A stretch of DNA of 64,000 nucleotides from Parapedobacter tibetensis (GCF_024643205.1 NZ_JAMKQJ010000018.1:45436-109435); one strand, 5' to 3'. Counted from the stretch's first letter, positions 36,134 to 45,019 are shown. The notes: generated by a model not told the origin, from the letters alone. Made by a program: numbers and translations.

Positions 36134-36436
36134 ATGGAACGTGTATTGACCGTCATCAAAAACAAATACATCATTGCTGGTATTGCATTCGCTATATGGA
36201 TGCTTTTTTTTGACCGGCATGATATCACCACTCAATACGGCTATTATACCCAGCTAAAAGGGTTGAAGGCCGAAAAAGCATTCTATACTACAGAGATTGA
36301 GCGTGTGAACAAGACCGTCTACGACTTAAACACGAACCCTCAGGAATTGCAACGGATGGCGCGTGAGAAGTATAAGATGAAAAAGGAAAATGAGGACGTT
36401 TTCGTCATCATTGAACAGGAGGAAGACAAAAAATAA
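36134..36436 (+). CDS. Septum formation initiator family protein (FtsB/DivIC-like)
   Basis: A 100-residue bitopic membrane protein. A hydrophobic helix (YIIAGIAFAIWMLFF, residues about 12-27) is followed by a periplasmic coiled coil (YTQLKGLKAEKAFYTTEIER) and the NPQELQRMAREKYKMKKENE motif typical of FtsB/DivIC. It should belong to the divisome as partner of FtsL/FtsQ-type proteins. It has a strong promoter of its own and a terminator directly after the stop codon. Bacteroidota homologues are usually annotated at family level only. Confidence 0.9.
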   Translation: MERVLTVIKNKYIIAGIAFAIWMLFFDRHDITTQYGYYTQLKGLKAEKAFYTTEIERVNKTVYDLNTNPQELQRMAREKYKMKKENEDVFVIIEQEEDKK

Positions 36437-36484
36437 TAAACCTCATAGGTTTCACATAGCTTATATGTAAAAGACTATGAGGTT
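36437..36484. terminator. Bidirectional terminator between ftsB-like and DUF3078 genes
   Basis: Perfect 11-bp arms AAACCTCATAG (36437-36447) and CTATGAGGTTT (36474-36484). It lies between two convergent genes with T-rich ends on both strands. Confidence 0.75.
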
Positions 36485-36491
36485 TGTTGGT

Positions 36492-37379
36492 TTAAAACTT
36501 ATAGGTGAGACCTACACCTAATATCTGCCTTACCTGCAAGGCGGGTCGTCCAGGATCATTAACAACATCTTCCCTAGGAATCAAGGTATTATCATCATAC
36601 AGAAGCTGTACACCGGCGTTGACCGAAATGTAATTATTCACCTTCATAAATAGGTTGAGCGTATAGTCCACATCCACGTTCTGCGGGTCTTCGAGATAAT
36701 TCGAATATAATTTGAGGATGTTTTCCACACTTACATTTTCCATCAGGTCGACCTTGTAATAGGCATCGAACGCAGCACCGAATTCAAAACCCGATGTCGC
36801 ACCGGGGTCAACACCGAACGCGCCTATACTCGAAAGCGAATCTTGGGTGACGAAAATGAAACGCGCAGCGGCAGGGGAGAGGTTGAAGCGGAAATTGTCT
36901 GACCGCTTATAGGCAAAACCGGGGCCGAAGCTTAGGTAAGCGGGAGCAAACGACGTGGAAATCAATGTACGGTTATTGTCGGCATCATAATGGAAACCAT
37001 CTGTGAATTGCGTGTTGAAATTCATGTAAAACGTATAAAGCCAGTGTTTCGCAGCTTCGTAACCCAATAAGCTGTTCAAGACGATGCGGTCATCGTTTTT
37101 ACGCCACCCAAAGTCTTTTTGTTTGGTAAGGCCATAGGCGGCGATGGCCTTATTATCCCAGCTCCACTTTCCCTTTTTGTAATTGAAGTCGTAATTTAAA
37201 ACAAGGCTGGTGGCAAATGAATTGATACCCCCGGCAGCCCAATTGGAAAATGAGCTTTGGTTAAGGAGAAAGGTGTTTTCACCTGAAATTTTCCACGTAG
37301 TGTCCGATGTGCTTTCCTGGGCATCGGCTCCCAAAGACAAGGCAAAGGCCACCATCAATAGTGATAGTAGTTTTTTCAT
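36492..37379 (-). CDS. DUF3078 domain outer-membrane-like protein
   Basis: A 295-residue exported protein (signal peptide to about residue 20, ALSLGADAQ). The repeated amphipathic beta-strand pattern ending in aromatic residues and the C-terminal VRQILGVGLTYKF indicate an outer-membrane beta-barrel. Family features are NQSSFSNWAAGGINSFATSL near the N-terminus and KKGKWSWDNKAIAAYGLTKQ. DUF3078 is common in Bacteroidota; the role is unknown. Confidence 0.88.
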   Translation of the reverse strand: MKKLLSLLMVAFALSLGADAQESTSDTTWKISGENTFLLNQSSFSNWAAGGINSFATSLVLNYDFNYKKGKWSWDNKAIAAYGLTKQKDFGWRKNDDRIVLNSLLGYEAAKHWLYTFYMNFNTQFTDGFHYDADNNRTLISTSFAPAYLSFGPGFAYKRSDNFRFNLSPAAARFIFVTQDSLSSIGAFGVDPGATSGFEFGAAFDAYYKVDLMENVSVENILKLYSNYLEDPQNVDVDYTLNLFMKVNNYISVNAGVQLLYDDNTLIPREDVVNDPGRPALQVRQILGVGLTYKF

Positions 37380-37495
37380 GATAAATGATTTTTTAAATGT
37401 TAATAACTGTAAAAATAAGTGAAAAAACGCAAAATAAGTGCCAAAAACTGAACAGATTGCTTTTTACAGCGGGTATTTTTCCCTTGATTTGCAAA

Positions 37496-37969
37496 ATGAA
37501 GGTAACATTATTGTGCATCGGCAAAACGGATGAAGGGTATCTCGCCACAGGAATCGAAAAGTTCTTACTCAGGTTGAAGCATTATGTCAACTTCAGTATG
37601 GTGGCCATTCCCGATATCAAAAACAGTAAGCACCTGAGCATCGATCAACAGCGGGCAAAGGAGGCGGTTTTGATCATGAAGCAATTGTCGTCCAGCGACC
37701 AAGTGGTGTTGTTGGATGAGCGGGGGAAGGAGTTCCGTTCGGTTGAGTTTGCAGGTTACCTCAATAAGCTCATGGTGGGCGGCGCGCAACATGTCGTATT
37801 TGTCGTGGGTGGCCCTTACGGCTTTGACGATGTAGTTTACCAGCGGGCTAATGGCAAAATTTCTTTGTCCAAGATGACTTTTTCACATCAGATGGTTCGA
37901 TTATTCGTTGTCGAACAACTATATAGAGCTTTCAGTATACTGAAAGGGGGACCTTATCATCATGAATGA
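37496..37969 (+). CDS. rlmH: 23S rRNA (pseudouridine-1915-N3)-methyltransferase RlmH
   Basis: A 157-residue SPOUT methyltransferase that methylates the pseudouridine at position 1915 of 23S rRNA in assembled 70S ribosomes. The trefoil-knot SAM site is visible in VVFVVGGPYGFDD and the C-terminal LSKMTFSHQMVRLFVVEQLY-RAFSILKGGPYHHE. The start at 37496 (MKVTLLCIGKT) matches the family; the in-frame ATG at 37397 would add a non-conserved extension. Confidence 0.97.
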   Translation: MKVTLLCIGKTDEGYLATGIEKFLLRLKHYVNFSMVAIPDIKNSKHLSIDQQRAKEAVLIMKQLSSSDQVVLLDERGKEFRSVEFAGYLNKLMVGGAQHVVFVVGGPYGFDDVVYQRANGKISLSKMTFSHQMVRLFVVEQLYRAFSILKGGPYHHE

Positions 37970-38062
37970 GATTTTAGATTTTAGATTTACGATTTTAGAT
38001 TATTGATAACTTGTTTGCCTTTATTTGGCATCAATGCTGCCTTCGGTGGCATTCCCGGCTCA

Positions 38063-38992
38063 TCAAAAATTTTCCAGTATCCGGATACGATCTTCAATAG
38101 GTGGATGGGTTGCAAATAGGTTATTCAATGAAAAGGAGCCCTTCCGCTTGGGCTTCGGGTGTTCGATGAAAAGCTGGGCCACATCTTCGTTTTTGACGGC
38201 CTCAATATGTGGGTTTGCCGCGATTTTCCTAAGTGCGGAGGCCAGGGCTGCCGGGTCTTTGGTCATTTCTGCCGCACCGGCATCGGCCATGTATTCCCTT
38301 TTGCGGGATATGCCAAATTTCAGCAACAAGGAAAGGAAGTAAGCGACTGCGGAGACCACTATGACGACAATTAGAACCACCCCCCCGTTGTTGTTTTTCC
38401 CCGATCGTCTACCTAAGCCGCGATATAGAAACGAGCGGAAGGCGACTTGGCTCACAAAGGCAAATATGCCCACGAAAATGATGGAGATGATCAGCAATCG
38501 GGTATCCCGATTGCGGATATGCGCTAGTTCATGGGCAATGACGGATTCCAATTCGGCATCATCCAGTGTGTTGATTATACCCCTTGATAGGGTGATGGTA
38601 TATGTTTTCTCGTTGATGCCACTGGCATAGGCATTGAGCGAAGGATCCTCGATAACACATACGTGGGGCATTTTCATCCCTTGTGAAATGCTAAGGTTTT
38701 CCACCAGGTTATACACCCGCTTATTTTCACGGCGTTGCAAGGGTTGAGCACCTGTAGCCATGCGGATCATGGCTGAATTGGCAAAGTAGGCGATAGCGAA
38801 CCATATGGATATACCAATGATCACGAAGGGCAGGGATTGCATGAATGCAGCAGTGCTAGCCGCTGTGTCATTGCCCGAAAAGAACAGGATGGCGTATACC
38901 ATAGCCAACAGTAATACGGGGAATAACATCAACAGCAGGATGGAATTGCGGTTGTTGTTGCGTATTTGAGTTTGGATGCCGAGATAAGCCAT
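38063..38992 (-). CDS. M48-family membrane metalloprotease (HtpX-like)
   Basis: A 309-residue membrane-bound zinc protease. The active site is HELAH in LESVIAHELAHIRNRDTRLL (about residues 153-157), with a downstream glutamate ligand in REYMADAGAAEM. Hydrophobic helices flank it: two N-terminal ones (about 20-75) and two around 165-225. HtpX-type proteases degrade misfolded membrane proteins. The gene follows lemA with a 35-bp spacing, a pair often found together. Confidence 0.92.
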   Translation of the reverse strand: MAYLGIQTQIRNNNRNSILLLMLFPVLLLAMVYAILFFSGNDTAASTAAFMQSLPFVIIGISIWFAIAYFANSAMIRMATGAQPLQRRENKRVYNLVENLSISQGMKMPHVCVIEDPSLNAYASGINEKTYTITLSRGIINTLDDAELESVIAHELAHIRNRDTRLLIISIIFVGIFAFVSQVAFRSFLYRGLGRRSGKNNNGGVVLIVVIVVSAVAYFLSLLLKFGISRKREYMADAGAAEMTKDPAALASALRKIAANPHIEAVKNEDVAQLFIEHPKPKRKGSFSLNNLFATHPPIEDRIRILENF

Positions 38993-39027
38993 TACATATC
39001 AATAAATCAACGGTTTTATGCTGCCCG

Positions 39028-39591
39028 TTAAAAATTGATTTGTGGGGGTTCATCCATGCTCGTCCGTTGCTCGGTGCTGAGTTCATACATCGGTTGGCGG
39101 GTATATCCAAAGGCACCGGCAATGAGGTTGGAAGGGAATGATTCCACTGCGGTATTCAATTCCCGGGTAGTCCCGTTGAAATAACGCCGCGAGGCCGCCA
39201 ATTTATTCTCGATGTCAGAGATTTCCTCCTGCAATTGCAGGAAATTGGTGTTTGCCTTTAAATCGGGATAGGCCTCTACTTGTACCCGTAAACCTTGCAG
39301 TGCTTGGGTGAGCTGTGAATCCGCTTGGATCTTGTCATTGATGCTGCCGGCGCCCATTACGGCGGCACGGGCTTGCGTCACACGTTCCAAGAGTTCTCTT
39401 TCGTGAGTGGCATACCCCTTTACGGTGTTCACCAGTTGTGGAACGAGGTCATTGCGTTGGCGGAGCTGCACATCAATATCTGCAAAAGCGTTTTCACGGT
39501 TGTTCTTCATGCCCACAAGGCGGTTGTACAGGCCGATGACCCAAAATACAACGATGAGTACGATGACTCCCAATACGATTAATGCGATCAT
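39028..39591 (-). CDS. LemA family protein
   Basis: A 187-residue membrane-anchored protein: an N-terminal helix (IALIVLGVIVLIVVFWVIGL) followed by the LemA helical bundle (YNRLVGMKNNRENAFADIDV, QLRQRNDLVPQLVNTVKGYA, YFNGTTRELNTAVESFPSNL). The molecular function is not established. It is first in a two-gene operon with the M48 protease. Confidence 0.95.
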   Translation of the reverse strand: MIALIVLGVIVLIVVFWVIGLYNRLVGMKNNRENAFADIDVQLRQRNDLVPQLVNTVKGYATHERELLERVTQARAAVMGAGSINDKIQADSQLTQALQGLRVQVEAYPDLKANTNFLQLQEEISDIENKLAASRRYFNGTTRELNTAVESFPSNLIAGAFGYTRQPMYELSTEQRTSMDEPPQINF

Positions 39592-39736
39592 AGTTGTTTA
39601 GAATTGTTTCGTTATTCGGGAATAAATATAATGAGTTTTGATGAGATAATATGGAATTTTATTCGAAGTGTTATGGAAAAGCATTAATTTTAACATCAAA
39701 ACATTACACGATAGCAATTGTTATTTATTAGCGTAT

Positions 39737-39862
39737 ATGAAACTTCCAAAGACAAGAAATTACCGTTACAAAGGAGCTGATACATCCAAGGAACAGCGGA
39801 CGTTCTGGATAATGGTCGTGATTGGCATTGCGATTATGGCTGCCATCATTTTTTTGTTTTGA
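39737..39862 (+). CDS. Small single-helix membrane protein
   Basis: A 41-residue frame from the ATG at 39737: a basic N-terminus (MKLPKTRNYRYKGADTSKEQ) and one C-terminal hydrophobic helix (FWIMVVIGIAIMAAIIFLF), so a tail-anchored topology is likely. No family is recognised. The clean positive-then-hydrophobic layout and the well-defined gap between lemA and DUF5606 support a real gene, but this is unproven. Confidence 0.5.
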   Translation: MKLPKTRNYRYKGADTSKEQRTFWIMVVIGIAIMAAIIFLF

Positions 39863-39945
39863 AGATTCCATCATGGATACCTAAGAAAAATAGCCCCATC
39901 ATATCTTGATGCGGCTATTTTATTATGCTGGTTTCAACATTTACT

Positions 39946-40374
39946 TCATTCCTCGTTTTCCGGTTGCTCATGCTCATCCAAAGGAGCAGGTGCTTCTTCG
40001 CTGAACAGCGGCAATTCTTTAATGATGTTGTACCAGTTGACTATTTTTTTGATATCTGAAGAATACACACGTTCCTCATCATGTCCGGGAGCCACTTCCC
40101 TAAAAAATTCACGCAACGTTTTCCCATCGGATTTAGTAGACGGCAAGTCGCCTTTCTCCTTGATGCGTCCAAGGATGTCTATGAGTTTCAATTCCTCCTC
40201 TTCGCCATAAACGGTGATGTCTTCCAAGGTGGCCATTTTGGTGGTCGACAGATTGACTATAGATTTAGCCCGTTGCCCGTCTAGGCTTTCCAGTATAAAA
40301 CCGGTTTTATTTTGGCCAATTAGTTTGAACAGCCCCGGTTTGCCCGTGACTGATACGAGTGCTCGTAGGTTCAT
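39946..40374 (-). CDS. DUF5606 domain protein
   Basis: A 142-residue cytoplasmic protein. The N-terminal half (MNLRALVSVTGKPGLFKLIG, ESLDGQRAKSIVNLSTTKMA) matches the Bacteroidota-specific DUF5606; the C-terminus is acidic and probably disordered (EEAPAPLDEHEQPENEE). Function unknown. It lies downstream of the cyclophilin gene but two hairpins separate them. Confidence 0.88.
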   Translation of the reverse strand: MNLRALVSVTGKPGLFKLIGQNKTGFILESLDGQRAKSIVNLSTTKMATLEDITVYGEEEELKLIDILGRIKEKGDLPSTKSDGKTLREFFREVAPGHDEERVYSSDIKKIVNWYNIIKELPLFSEEAPAPLDEHEQPENEE

Positions 40375-40388
40375 AATGGATTTTTTAT

Positions 40389-40422
40389 AAACCTAACAGG
40401 TTTCGAAAAACCTGCCAGGTTT
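40389..40422 (-). terminator. Two AAACCT-AGGTTT palindromes between the cyclophilin and DUF5606 genes
   Basis: Two imperfect copies of one palindrome, AAACCTAACAGGTTT (40389-40403) and AAACCTGCCAGGTTT (40408-40422), stand side by side. On the minus strand the second is followed by a TTT-rich end, so they may terminate the cyclophilin transcript. Confidence 0.5.
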
Positions 40423-40429
40423 TTGGTTT

Positions 40430-40867
40430 TTACTCCTCAATAATATCAATTCCCAAAATTTTGTCGCCCTGGCTGATATCATCTATTGCGTCCACATTTT
40501 CCACTACTTTGCCGAAGCATGTGTGGTTGCCATCGAGGTGCGCGGTGTTGGTGCGGCTATGGCAAATGAAAAATTGTGAGCCACCGGTATCGCGTCCACG
40601 ATGAGCCATGGATAGCACGCCTCTGTCGTGGTATTGGTTTCCACCGTCCAGCTCACATTGGATGGAATACCCTGGTCCCCCGGCGCCTGTTCCGGTTGGG
40701 TCGCCCCCTTGGATGACGAAATCCGGTATCACCCGATGGAAGGTTACCCCATCGTAGTAGCCAGATTTGGCAAGCTTCAAGAAATTGGCCACGGTGCCCG
40801 GGGCATCCGTGTCATAAAACTGCACCGTCAGGTCGCCCTTTTCGGTTTTAATAATTGCTTTGCTCAT
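40430..40867 (-). CDS. Cyclophilin-type peptidyl-prolyl cis-trans isomerase
   Basis: A 145-residue cytoplasmic cyclophilin (no signal peptide) that accelerates proline isomerisation. Active-site motifs are FHRVIPDFVIQGGDPTGTG (Arg and Phe), GVLSMAHRG, GGSQFFICHS and LDGNHTCFGKVVENVD. The length matches minimal bacterial PpiB-like enzymes. A TATCTTTG word on the minus strand (40891-40898) may be its -7 box. Confidence 0.95.
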   Translation of the reverse strand: MSKAIIKTEKGDLTVQFYDTDAPGTVANFLKLAKSGYYDGVTFHRVIPDFVIQGGDPTGTGAGGPGYSIQCELDGGNQYHDRGVLSMAHRGRDTGGSQFFICHSRTNTAHLDGNHTCFGKVVENVDAIDDISQGDKILGIDIIEE

Positions 40868-40973
40868 TTAACTTTTTATTGTTCGGATTGCAAAGATAGG
40901 GTTTTGTGGTAAATAGCAGGAACGAAATGTAAGAGGACTGTATTAGGGGATTGTTATTGATGTGCACTCATCC

Positions 40974-41004
40974 TTGCAAAACCAAACTGTTTTCACTACT
41001 TTTG
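40974..41004 (+). promoter_or_regulatory. Promoter of radC
   Basis: TTG (40974-40976), a 20-nt spacer and TACTTTTG (40997-41004) fit the Bacteroidota consensus. The start codon is 38 bp downstream. Confidence 0.65.
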
Positions 41005-41041
41005 ATGGTCTATTGAGACAACCTTTAATCCTTAGCGTATC

Positions 41042-41737
41042 ATGGATAACCTATCGAGAGTAACCATCAAAGCATGGGCAGAAGCTGATCGCCCACGCGA
41101 AAAACTATTGGAGCAAGGCCGGAGGGCGCTTACCGATGCCGAACTGTTGGCCATTTTAATCGGAAGTGGCTCGCATGATGAATCAGCAGTAACGCTTTGC
41201 AGACGTATCCTTCATGATGTAGACAACGACCTGCATGCGCTTTCGCGCCTCTCGGTAACTGAATTATGCAAGTATAAAGGAATAGGTGAAGCCAAAGCCA
41301 TCAGTATCGTGGCGGCGCTTGAGTTGGGCAGGCGCAGGAAAGAGCAGAAGGAGGAAGAACGGCCGGTATTGAACAGCAGTAAGCGTGTCTATGAATATCT
41401 GACGCATGTTTATGAAGATTTATACCACGAGGAATTTTGGGTGTTATTTCTTAGTGGGGGCTGCAAGCTGATTAACAAACAATTGATTGGTAGGGGTGGC
41501 AATGATTTTACCCCCGTAGATGTCAAGCAGGTTCTGCGCCTTGCTTTGGAATTCCGCGCCACAAGCGTAATTTTGACTCATAACCATCCATCGGGCTCAA
41601 TCAAGCCCAGCAACATGGATATCCAAATCACGAATAAATTATTGAAAGCGTCCAAACTGCTCGATTTCTCGATCAATGACCATGTGATTTTCACGAATTC
41701 GGGCTATTATAGCTTTAGGGACAGTGGATTGTTGTGA
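41042..41737 (+). CDS. radC: RadC family JAB-domain protein
   Basis: A 231-residue protein. The N-terminal helix-hairpin-helix-like UPF0758 region (RPREKLLEQGRRALTDAELL, CKYKGIGEAKAISIVAALEL) is followed by a JAB1/MPN+ metalloprotease-like domain with the zinc motif THNHPSGSIKPSNMD. Despite its name, a role in DNA repair is doubtful and the activity is unknown. It has its own promoter. Confidence 0.94.
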   Translation: MDNLSRVTIKAWAEADRPREKLLEQGRRALTDAELLAILIGSGSHDESAVTLCRRILHDVDNDLHALSRLSVTELCKYKGIGEAKAISIVAALELGRRRKEQKEEERPVLNSSKRVYEYLTHVYEDLYHEEFWVLFLSGGCKLINKQLIGRGGNDFTPVDVKQVLRLALEFRATSVILTHNHPSGSIKPSNMDIQITNKLLKASKLLDFSINDHVIFTNSGYYSFRDSGLL

Positions 41738-41908
41738 GTTGGGAAGTCTGAAAGCTGGGAAGCCGATAAGTTTGAAAGTTGGAACGCGGATATTGCAACC
41801 ACTCCATATTATAAACTGTTGTAATTTAAAAAAATAGATGCCGAAATTCCCCGATTTCTCACTATATTGCAACATTGTAGGGGCGTGAATTAATTAGCTT
41901 GACAGGCT

Positions 41909-42295
41909 TTGCTTGTATACTTACTGGTACTGCAGTTTTTCAAATTCGGCTTAGTAGGTTTTATCGGTCTTTGCATCGACTTCAGCATTACCTATATACT
42001 TAAAGAGAAGCTTTTATGGAATAAATTTATCGCTAATGCTGTTGGGTTTTCTGTAGCTGTTGTTAGCAATTACGTCCTTAACAGAATATGGACTTTTGAA
42101 AGTAGCGATTCAAGAGTTATACGACAACTACTTCTATTCGGCGGAATCAGTTTATTGGGATTGGGAATAAATACATTTATTCTACATTTCCTCCACCAGC
42201 GAAAAGAGATCGATTTTTATATCAGCAAATTTATAGCGGTGGTTGTCGTATTCTGCTGGAATTTTTTCATCAATGCAACTATTACTTTCACATGA
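41909..42295 (+). CDS. GtrA-like membrane protein
   Basis: A 128-residue protein with four hydrophobic helices typical of GtrA/DPMS flippase-like proteins (FFKFGLVGFIGLCIDFSITY, NAVGFSVAVVSNYVLNRIWT, LLLFGGISLLGLGINTFILH, FIAVVVVFCWNFFINATITF). Such proteins move lipid-linked sugars across the membrane. No ATG is available; the TTG at 41909 is the likely start. No glycosyltransferase neighbour is present. Confidence 0.8.
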   Translation: MLVYLLVLQFFKFGLVGFIGLCIDFSITYILKEKLLWNKFIANAVGFSVAVVSNYVLNRIWTFESSDSRVIRQLLLFGGISLLGLGINTFILHFLHQRKEIDFYISKFIAVVVVFCWNFFINATITFT

Positions 42296-42431
42296 GTTTT
42301 CATCAATTAATCTAGCATCACCCAAGAAACATTCAAGAAAGTAACGCTGCAACAACCCTACTTGTAATTTTGGTGTAACTATCTATAAGTCAATTGTGAA
42401 ATGCAGAAAGTTCAATAAAAACTAAATAGCC

Positions 42432-42875
42432 ATGAAAAGTATAGTAATAATAGTATTATTTTCAATCAGCCACACAGGGTTTTCACAAATATACGATAAT
42501 GATTCGATGTCAATGACGCTCAGTCAATTGGTGTCTTATAAAGTTGACTACGAAAAGTTCAAGCGGGATGCCGAATTAAATCCGGAACGGTATTCAAAGA
42601 GTAGAGATTCTGTATACGCTGCATACATTGCCCAATGCAATAAAATTAAAAGTAAACCCGACCAGTATTTAAGGTATATCGATTCCGCACTTCAAAGAAC
42701 AGAGTTATCCGAAGAACACTTATTCTATAATTTTGTAAACATGACCATACAATTTGACGCCAATAAATACCTTATTTCTAAACGAGATTTGTATTTAGTA
42801 ATTAAGTATAGCTTGCTCGTACAAAACGAAGATGTATTACCTGAATTTCTGAAAGGAAGTCTACCACGCAATTAA
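42432..42875 (+). CDS. Hypothetical exported protein
   Basis: A 147-residue protein with a short signal peptide (residues 1-18, IVIIVLFSISHTGFSQ) and no recognised domain. The mature part is helical and charged (YKVDYEKFKRDAELNPERYS, YIAQCNKIKSKPDQYLRYID). The AT-rich composition and position next to a mobile-element remnant suggest an accessory gene. Confidence 0.6.
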   Translation: MKSIVIIVLFSISHTGFSQIYDNDSMSMTLSQLVSYKVDYEKFKRDAELNPERYSKSRDSVYAAYIAQCNKIKSKPDQYLRYIDSALQRTELSEEHLFYNFVNMTIQFDANKYLISKRDLYLVIKYSLLVQNEDVLPEFLKGSLPRN

Positions 42876-43097
42876 GAACAATCACCAATAGCATTTAAAA
42901 TTGCATTTAAGTATTCGAACGGCAGTTTATTTGTATCTACTGTTTTTTGCAACAGGAAATTGGTTGATACCGTGCAAGCGGCGAAAATGCGGAATACCCT
43001 TTTGTCTATCCGCTTGCAACCGACCCTCTTCTCCAACACCTTCGGAAGCTTACGGCCTTCGCTGCGCTGTCAGGTATAAGCTATTGCAGCATCCACT
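42876..43097. other. Spacer downstream of the IS66 remnant
   Basis: No convincing gene on either strand. It lies directly behind the IS66 transposase C-terminus (minus strand) and may include the element's lost right end. An inverted repeat around CTTCGGAAGCTTACGGCCTTCG-like sequence (about 43040-43060) is visible. Confidence 0.35.
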
Positions 43098-43247
43098 CTA
43101 CGAACTACATGTTTTTAGCTCAATAATATTCTTATAATTCTGCGGGACCAGCTTGGCTACTTTTCTGTGGTTTATAGCCATGATGTTTTTCAGTGTATAT
43201 TTCAGCCATTGGAATGGATTTACCTCGTGAGCTTCACCATCTTGTTA
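43098..43247 (-). pseudogene. IS66-family transposase C-terminal remnant
   Basis: Reading the minus strand, a 45-codon frame ending at 43098 gives EAHEVNPFQWLKYTLKNIMA and INHRKVAKLVPQNYKN. This matches the IS66 TnpC C-terminal domain (NPxxWLKxxLxxI...LLPQNxK). A stop codon directly upstream and loss of everything N-terminal show it is a fragment. The family call rests on this short motif only. Confidence 0.55.
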
Positions 43248-43554
43248 GCTTCCAATGGCATTCAAGGGGTATTCTCTTTAAATAGTATTTTAGGTGTGTT
43301 GTTTTGCCTCCGGCGGCGTTCGCCACGTGGCAGGTAAAGGTTGATCAAAAAGTCAAACTATATTTGTATTTTTGGGTAGGTTTAGGTTGATAGCCCCTAA
43401 TCCCATTGGGGCGACCCCTGTCGAAAGGCGGGGTTTTTTCAAGAAGTCAAAAGAGCGAGGACTACCAGCTCGCCACCCCGGGACTACTACACCGGGGTTA
43501 TTTTCTGTCTCAAGCTGTATCAAATAACGACCGTTTCCTGTTACAAATTCCCTA
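43248..43554. other. Intergenic region with hairpins
   Basis: No convincing gene. It contains the perfect 10-bp palindrome GCCACGTGGC (43322-43331). It also has two adjacent hairpins, GCCCC/GGGGC (43393-43412) and ACCCC/GGGGT (43414-43434); the second is followed by TTTTTT and so resembles a plus-strand terminator. Confidence 0.4.
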
Positions 43555-43881
43555 TTGATAAATTCTACTGATTTATTCTGTTTTGTTGTTTCAAAAACTT
43601 GTAACATTAATCAATGTTTCTTAAATTTGATTCTAACGTTAATTGAAACAATTGAGAAGCTGAAAGCTGTGGATATAGAAACAGTCGAACAACTTCAAAA
43701 AATGGGGGGGAAAGTTTTGAACCTCGATGTTTTCACTTTTGGTGACAAAATGGATATTGTAAACTTCATGGCTGAAAGGAATATTTCATTTGATCTCGAA
43801 ACCAGGGAAGTTGCATTTGTGGTAGATGGGATCAAGTGTATTGGATTAATTGATGCTACTTCAAGAGAATCTGAAAGTTAA
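43555..43881 (+). CDS. Hypothetical short protein next to an IS element
   Basis: An open frame of 108 codons. Only the C-terminal part (KLKAVDIETVEQLQKMGGKV, FTFGDKMDIVNFMAERNISF, VVDGIKCIGLIDATSRES) looks protein-like; the N-terminal part is Cys/Phe-rich and probably not translated. No family is recognised. It ends 22 bp before the IS5-family element and may be a disrupted gene. Confidence 0.3.
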   Translation: MINSTDLFCFVVSKTCNINQCFLNLILTLIETIEKLKAVDIETVEQLQKMGGKVLNLDVFTFGDKMDIVNFMAERNISFDLETREVAFVVDGIKCIGLIDATSRESES

Positions 43882-43949
43882 AGATCTGCCAGCATCAACT
43901 TAAGGGAACTTCTAAAAACCTAAATTACTGAAATGCCCTTATAATTGTG

Positions 43950-43957
43950 TATCTTTG
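43950..43957 (+). promoter_or_regulatory. -7 box of the IS transposase
   Basis: TATCTTTG matches TAnnTTTG and lies 16 bp before the transposase start codon, just inside the left end of the element. Confidence 0.45.
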
Positions 43958-43973
43958 GGTATACGAAAAACCC

Positions 43974-45019
43974 ATGAAAAACATCAATCCCCTTGGCTTA
44001 TTTGATGATTATTTTTTAACCCAAAAGCTCAGTAAACTAGGCAATCCCCTGGAAAAATTAGACCGTCATATAGATTGGAAAATATTCGAACAGACTGTTA
44101 ACCAACCGATTGAAGGTAATCCTGACAAAGGAAATAAAGGAGGTCGTCCCCCTTATGACAGACTGATGCTATTCAAGGCACTGGTCATCCAGAGCCTGTA
44201 CAACCTTTCGGATGAACAGCTGGAATACCAGATCCTGGACAGGACGAGCTTCAAGATTTTTTTGGACTGAAAAAAAGTGACCGTGTTCCGGACAGCAGGA
44301 CATATTGGCATTTCAGGGAGCAGTTGATATCATCGGGTTCCATCGAATCCCTTTTTGCCGCCTTCAATGCCCAACTGGACAGGTCCGGGGTGTTTGCCAA
44401 TGAGGGAAAGATGGTTGATGCCAGCTTTGTGGAGGCTCCAAGACAACGCAACACCAGGGAGGAGAACAAACAGATCAAAGAAGGCAAACTCCCCGCGGAG
44501 TGGGAGAAGACCCCCAATAAGATGGCACAGAAGGATACGGATGCACGCTGGACCAAGAAGAACAATGTCAGTTTTTACGGGTACAAAAACCATATAAAGG
44601 CCGATACCAAAACCAAACTGATCCGGAAATATGCCGTCACAGATGCCTCTGTGCACGATTCGCAGGTTGTCGGCGAATTGCTGGATGCCACAGACCAGGG
44701 GCAGGAGTTCTATGTGGACAGTGCTTATACGGGCAAAGGGGCCTAAGAGGTTTAGGCCCAAAAGAAGGTGGTGGACAGGGTTAACGAGAAAGGGTACAAA
44801 AACAGACCGCTGACCGAAGTCCAGAAAGAATCCAACCGGAAAAAGTCCAAAGTGAGGGCAAGGGTGGAGCATATTTTCGGTTTTGTGGAGAACAGTATGA
44901 ACGGATCTTGCATCCGGACTATAGGAATGGCAAGGGCAAAGGCAAAAATAGGCATGATGAACATCGTGTACAATATCAGCAGATGTGTACAACTGAAAAA
45001 GGTGGTTTCCATGGGATAA
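43974..45019 (+). pseudogene. IS5-family DDE transposase, interrupted
   Basis: The N-terminal part (from MKNINPLGLFDDYF, with GGRPPYDRLMLFKALVIQSL and YNLSDEQLEYQILDRTSF) runs out of frame at a T7 run (44257-44263). A -1 shift there continues as FGLKKSDRVPDSRTYWHF and into the catalytic domain, with Asp in VDASF, Asp in YVDSAYTGKG and Glu in RARVEHIFGFVENSM. The T-TTT-TTG context is a possible -1 slippery site. Two further in-frame stops, TAA at 44744 and TAG at 44753, separate TGKGA from AQKKVVDRVNEKGY, so the gene is inactive regardless of frameshifting. Confidence 0.85.

Noticed and set aside
42901..43137. Plus-strand open frame of 78 codons
   Set aside because: No protein-like features, and it overlaps the IS66 remnant on the opposite strand, which has recognisable sequence.
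43353..43607. Minus-strand open frame of 84 codons
   Set aside because: It is interrupted by strong hairpins, lacks a family match and ends in sequence that looks like a terminator region.
44257..44263. Functional programmed frameshifting producing active transposase from this IS copy
   Set aside because: Two in-frame stop codons further downstream (44744 and 44753) would still truncate the protein before its final catalytic glutamate.
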